Assembly (NCBI GenBank): GCA_964599915.1
Contig: CAZRHR010000096.1
Location: forward strand, 1-7,781
Origin: CAZRHR01 sp964599915
Lineage (GTDB): Bacteria > Bacteroidota > Bacteroidia > CAIKAF01
DNA: 7,781 nucleotides
Direction: 5' to 3'
Both the position numbers and the translations under genes were made by a program. This document shows, one piece after another, positions 6,695 through 7,781 of the stretch; position 1 is the stretch's first letter, and each line of letters begins with the position of its first letter. The notes under the pieces are model-generated. The model worked only from the letters and a program-made list of their open reading frames with translations. It ran no database searches and was not told the origin of the DNA.

Positions 6695-7041
6695 TGAAAG
6701 GCACTGTATTTCATTTATTTATATTTTCAATATTGATTTTTTTTAACACGGCACTTGCGCAAGTTCCTAAAGTAGAAGTGCAGTATCTCCGTGGCCAGGC
6801 CTGGTTGGTCGTTTCTCAATTACCCACTCAAAAAACCGAATGGTTGGTGATGAATGCATGGGGAAAACCCATACACCAGTTGATTTTGCCGGCAGGCCCA
6901 AGTCCTGCGTATTTTGATCTGAGTACTTGGTCCTACGGGTTTTATGGTTACCGTTGGTATACCCGAGAACTATTTGGAACAGGACATTTTGGGCTTATGC
7001 CCTGGTCGGGTGCGCCGTCGCCTTTACTTAAGCCGGAGTAG
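6694..7041 (+). CDS. Small secreted beta-rich protein resembling a free-standing T9SS sorting domain
   Basis: This is a 115-residue predicted secreted protein. Residues 1-22 are a clear signal peptide (hydrophobic stretch VFHLFIFSILIFF, cleavage after ALA), leaving about 93 mature residues. The mature part has the strand rhythm of a Bacteroidota C-terminal sorting domain. WLVMNAWGKPIHQLILPAG (50-68) resembles the usual 'v-l-y-d-x-x-G-r-x-V' strand pair, and YFDLSTWSYGFYGYRW (73-88) resembles 'i-D-L-S-x-L-x-x-G-x-Y-x-v-r'. There is no cargo domain in front of it. The protein is rich in Trp and Tyr. No catalytic motif is visible and I do not recognise a named family. The ATG at 6694 gives a normal signal peptide. 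The gene is divergent from the receptor, and its 3' end overlaps the amidase gene by 14 bp. It is probably real, because a signal peptide and an ordered beta pattern would be unlikely in a chance frame. Confidence 0.72.
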   Translation: MKGTVFHLFIFSILIFFNTALAQVPKVEVQYLRGQAWLVVSQLPTQKTEWLVMNAWGKPIHQLILPAGPSPAYFDLSTWSYGFYGYRWYTRELFGTGHFGLMPWSGAPSPLLKPE

Positions 7042-7781
7042 GAAAAAGGGAGAAAGGGTCAGCGTCTTGAGAAAAAGGGAAATTCGCCCTAAAATCCTGC
7101 AAGGTGTCAAGCGAAAGGGAAGTGTGCAAGGTTTCCTGAACAAAGGGATTGGCCAGCACGAGTGGCGTTCCATCGGGTCCCCAAATCCCTGAATCTCCGG
7201 AATGCGCGCGTCCATGACCATCTTCTCCCACCCGATTCAAACCAATCACGTACGACTGATTTTCAACCGCTCTCGCAGGAAGCAAAGTTTTCCAAGCCTG
7301 ACTTCGTTGGGCCGGCCAATTGGCCGTGTACAATAAAATATCGTAAGAAAAATCAGCGGTGCGGCGACTCCAAACGGGAAATCTTAAATCATAACAGACC
7401 ATCAAGCCCACTGAAAATCCTTTCCACTGCACCAAAACATGTTGCTGACCGGGCGTGACCACTTGGTGTTCACCGCCAAAAGTAAACACATGCCGTTTGT
7501 CGTAGCGAAACCAACGGCCATCGGGACAGACCCACCAGCAGCGGTTTACCGTTTGGCCAAGCGCATTTTTAGAAAAAACAGTGCCCACCACGGCAGCATC
7601 TAATCGGCATGATTGGACGCTCATCCAAGTTTGAATGCTGGCTTGAAAAACAGCCATGCCGGGTTGCATGGAAAAGCCGGTGGCAAAGGTTTCGGGTAAA
7701 ACGATAAGGTCGGTGGTTCCCGGTGGCGGGAGCAAGGCTTCCAAAGCTTTGAGTTGGGCTTCCGGTTGCTCCCAAAGGAGG
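7028..7781 (-). CDS. Nitrilase-superfamily amidase, omega-amidase (YafV) type, 5' end outside the window
   Basis: Carbon-nitrogen hydrolase fold enzyme. Members of this branch hydrolyse the side-chain amide of alpha-keto acids such as alpha-ketoglutaramate, which come from glutamine-using transaminases. The visible 250 residues begin LLWEQPEAQLKALEALL, matching the usual 'l-x-W-E-x-P-E-A-N-L' near the N-terminus, so only about 10-15 residues should lie beyond 7781. The catalytic triad is complete: Glu at 7691-7693 (LIVLPETF), Lys at 7496-7498 (RYDKRHVF) and Cys at 7394-7396 (GLMVCYDLRFP). The family motifs TANWPAQRSQAW, LPARAVENQSYVIGLNRVG and HSGDSGIWGPDG are also present. Reading from the TTG at 7744 as a start would discard the conserved N-terminal strand and is not credible. 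The protein is cytoplasmic. Its last 14 bases overlap the convergent small secreted-protein gene. The exact substrate within the family is inferred. Confidence 0.93.
   Translation of the reverse strand, partial: LLWEQPEAQLKALEALLPPPGTTDLIVLPETFATGFSMQPGMAVFQASIQTWMSVQSCRLDAAVVGTVFSKNALGQTVNRCWWVCPDGRWFRYDKRHVFTFGGEHQVVTPGQQHVLVQWKGFSVGLMVCYDLRFPVWSRRTADFSYDILLYTANWPAQRSQAWKTLLPARAVENQSYVIGLNRVGEDGHGRAHSGDSGIWGPDGTPLVLANPFVQETLHTSLSLDTLQDFRANFPFSQDADPFSLFPTPA

Noticed and set aside
6753..6764. 12-bp perfect palindrome ACTTGCGCAAGT
   Set aside because: It lies inside the signal-peptide coding region of the small protein, and one or two such palindromes are expected by chance in a window this long.
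7742..7744. TTG at 7744 as the amidase start codon
   Set aside because: The frame stays open to the window edge and the upstream residues (LLWEQPEAQLKA) match the family N-terminus, so the true start is outside the window.

Overview
The window is chromosomal DNA from a member of the Bacteroidota; it cannot be narrowed below phylum with confidence. The evidence is a large outer-membrane receptor with a carboxypeptidase-regulatory-like N-terminal domain, a surface or periplasmic lipoprotein of the 'CAN-PxPPTGGxKDT' Ig-like family, a small secreted protein resembling a type IX secretion (T9SS) sorting domain, little use of Shine-Dalgarno sequences, and promoter-like matches to the Bacteroidota consensus TTTG-N19-21-TAnnTTTG. 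Coding density is very high. No gap without a gene exceeds about 110 bases, and no rRNA, tRNA, CRISPR array, transposon or prophage feature was seen.

Layout, in the direction of transcription. Five genes lie on the minus strand from 6624 down to the left edge: a TonB-dependent-receptor-like outer-membrane protein (6624-4159), a GAF-fold free-methionine-(R)-sulfoxide reductase (4112-3639), an Ig-like lipoprotein (3642-1966, overlapping the reductase by ATGA), sigma-54 factor RpoN (1858-380), and a conserved integral membrane protein (383-24, overlapping rpoN by ATGA). The membrane protein ends at an in-frame TGA although family-like sequence continues in the same frame to the window edge. One small secreted-protein gene (6694-7041) reads on the plus strand, divergently from the receptor. 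It meets, tail to tail with a 14-bp overlap, a minus-strand nitrilase-superfamily amidase whose 5' end lies beyond position 7781.

Functional picture. This is mostly a housekeeping and envelope neighbourhood: sigma-54 transcription, methionine-sulfoxide repair, an amidase of the omega-amidase type, and envelope proteins. The genes do not form one recognisable pathway. The two ATGA overlaps suggest translationally coupled pairs (reductase with lipoprotein, rpoN with membrane protein). A good promoter match precedes rpoN and a weaker one precedes the reductase, so the minus-strand run is probably at least two or three transcription units.

I found no convincing undescribed multi-gene system. The observations most worth checking are the in-frame stop in the membrane-protein gene, the free-standing sorting-domain-like mini-protein, and the palindrome inside the rpoN promoter spacer.
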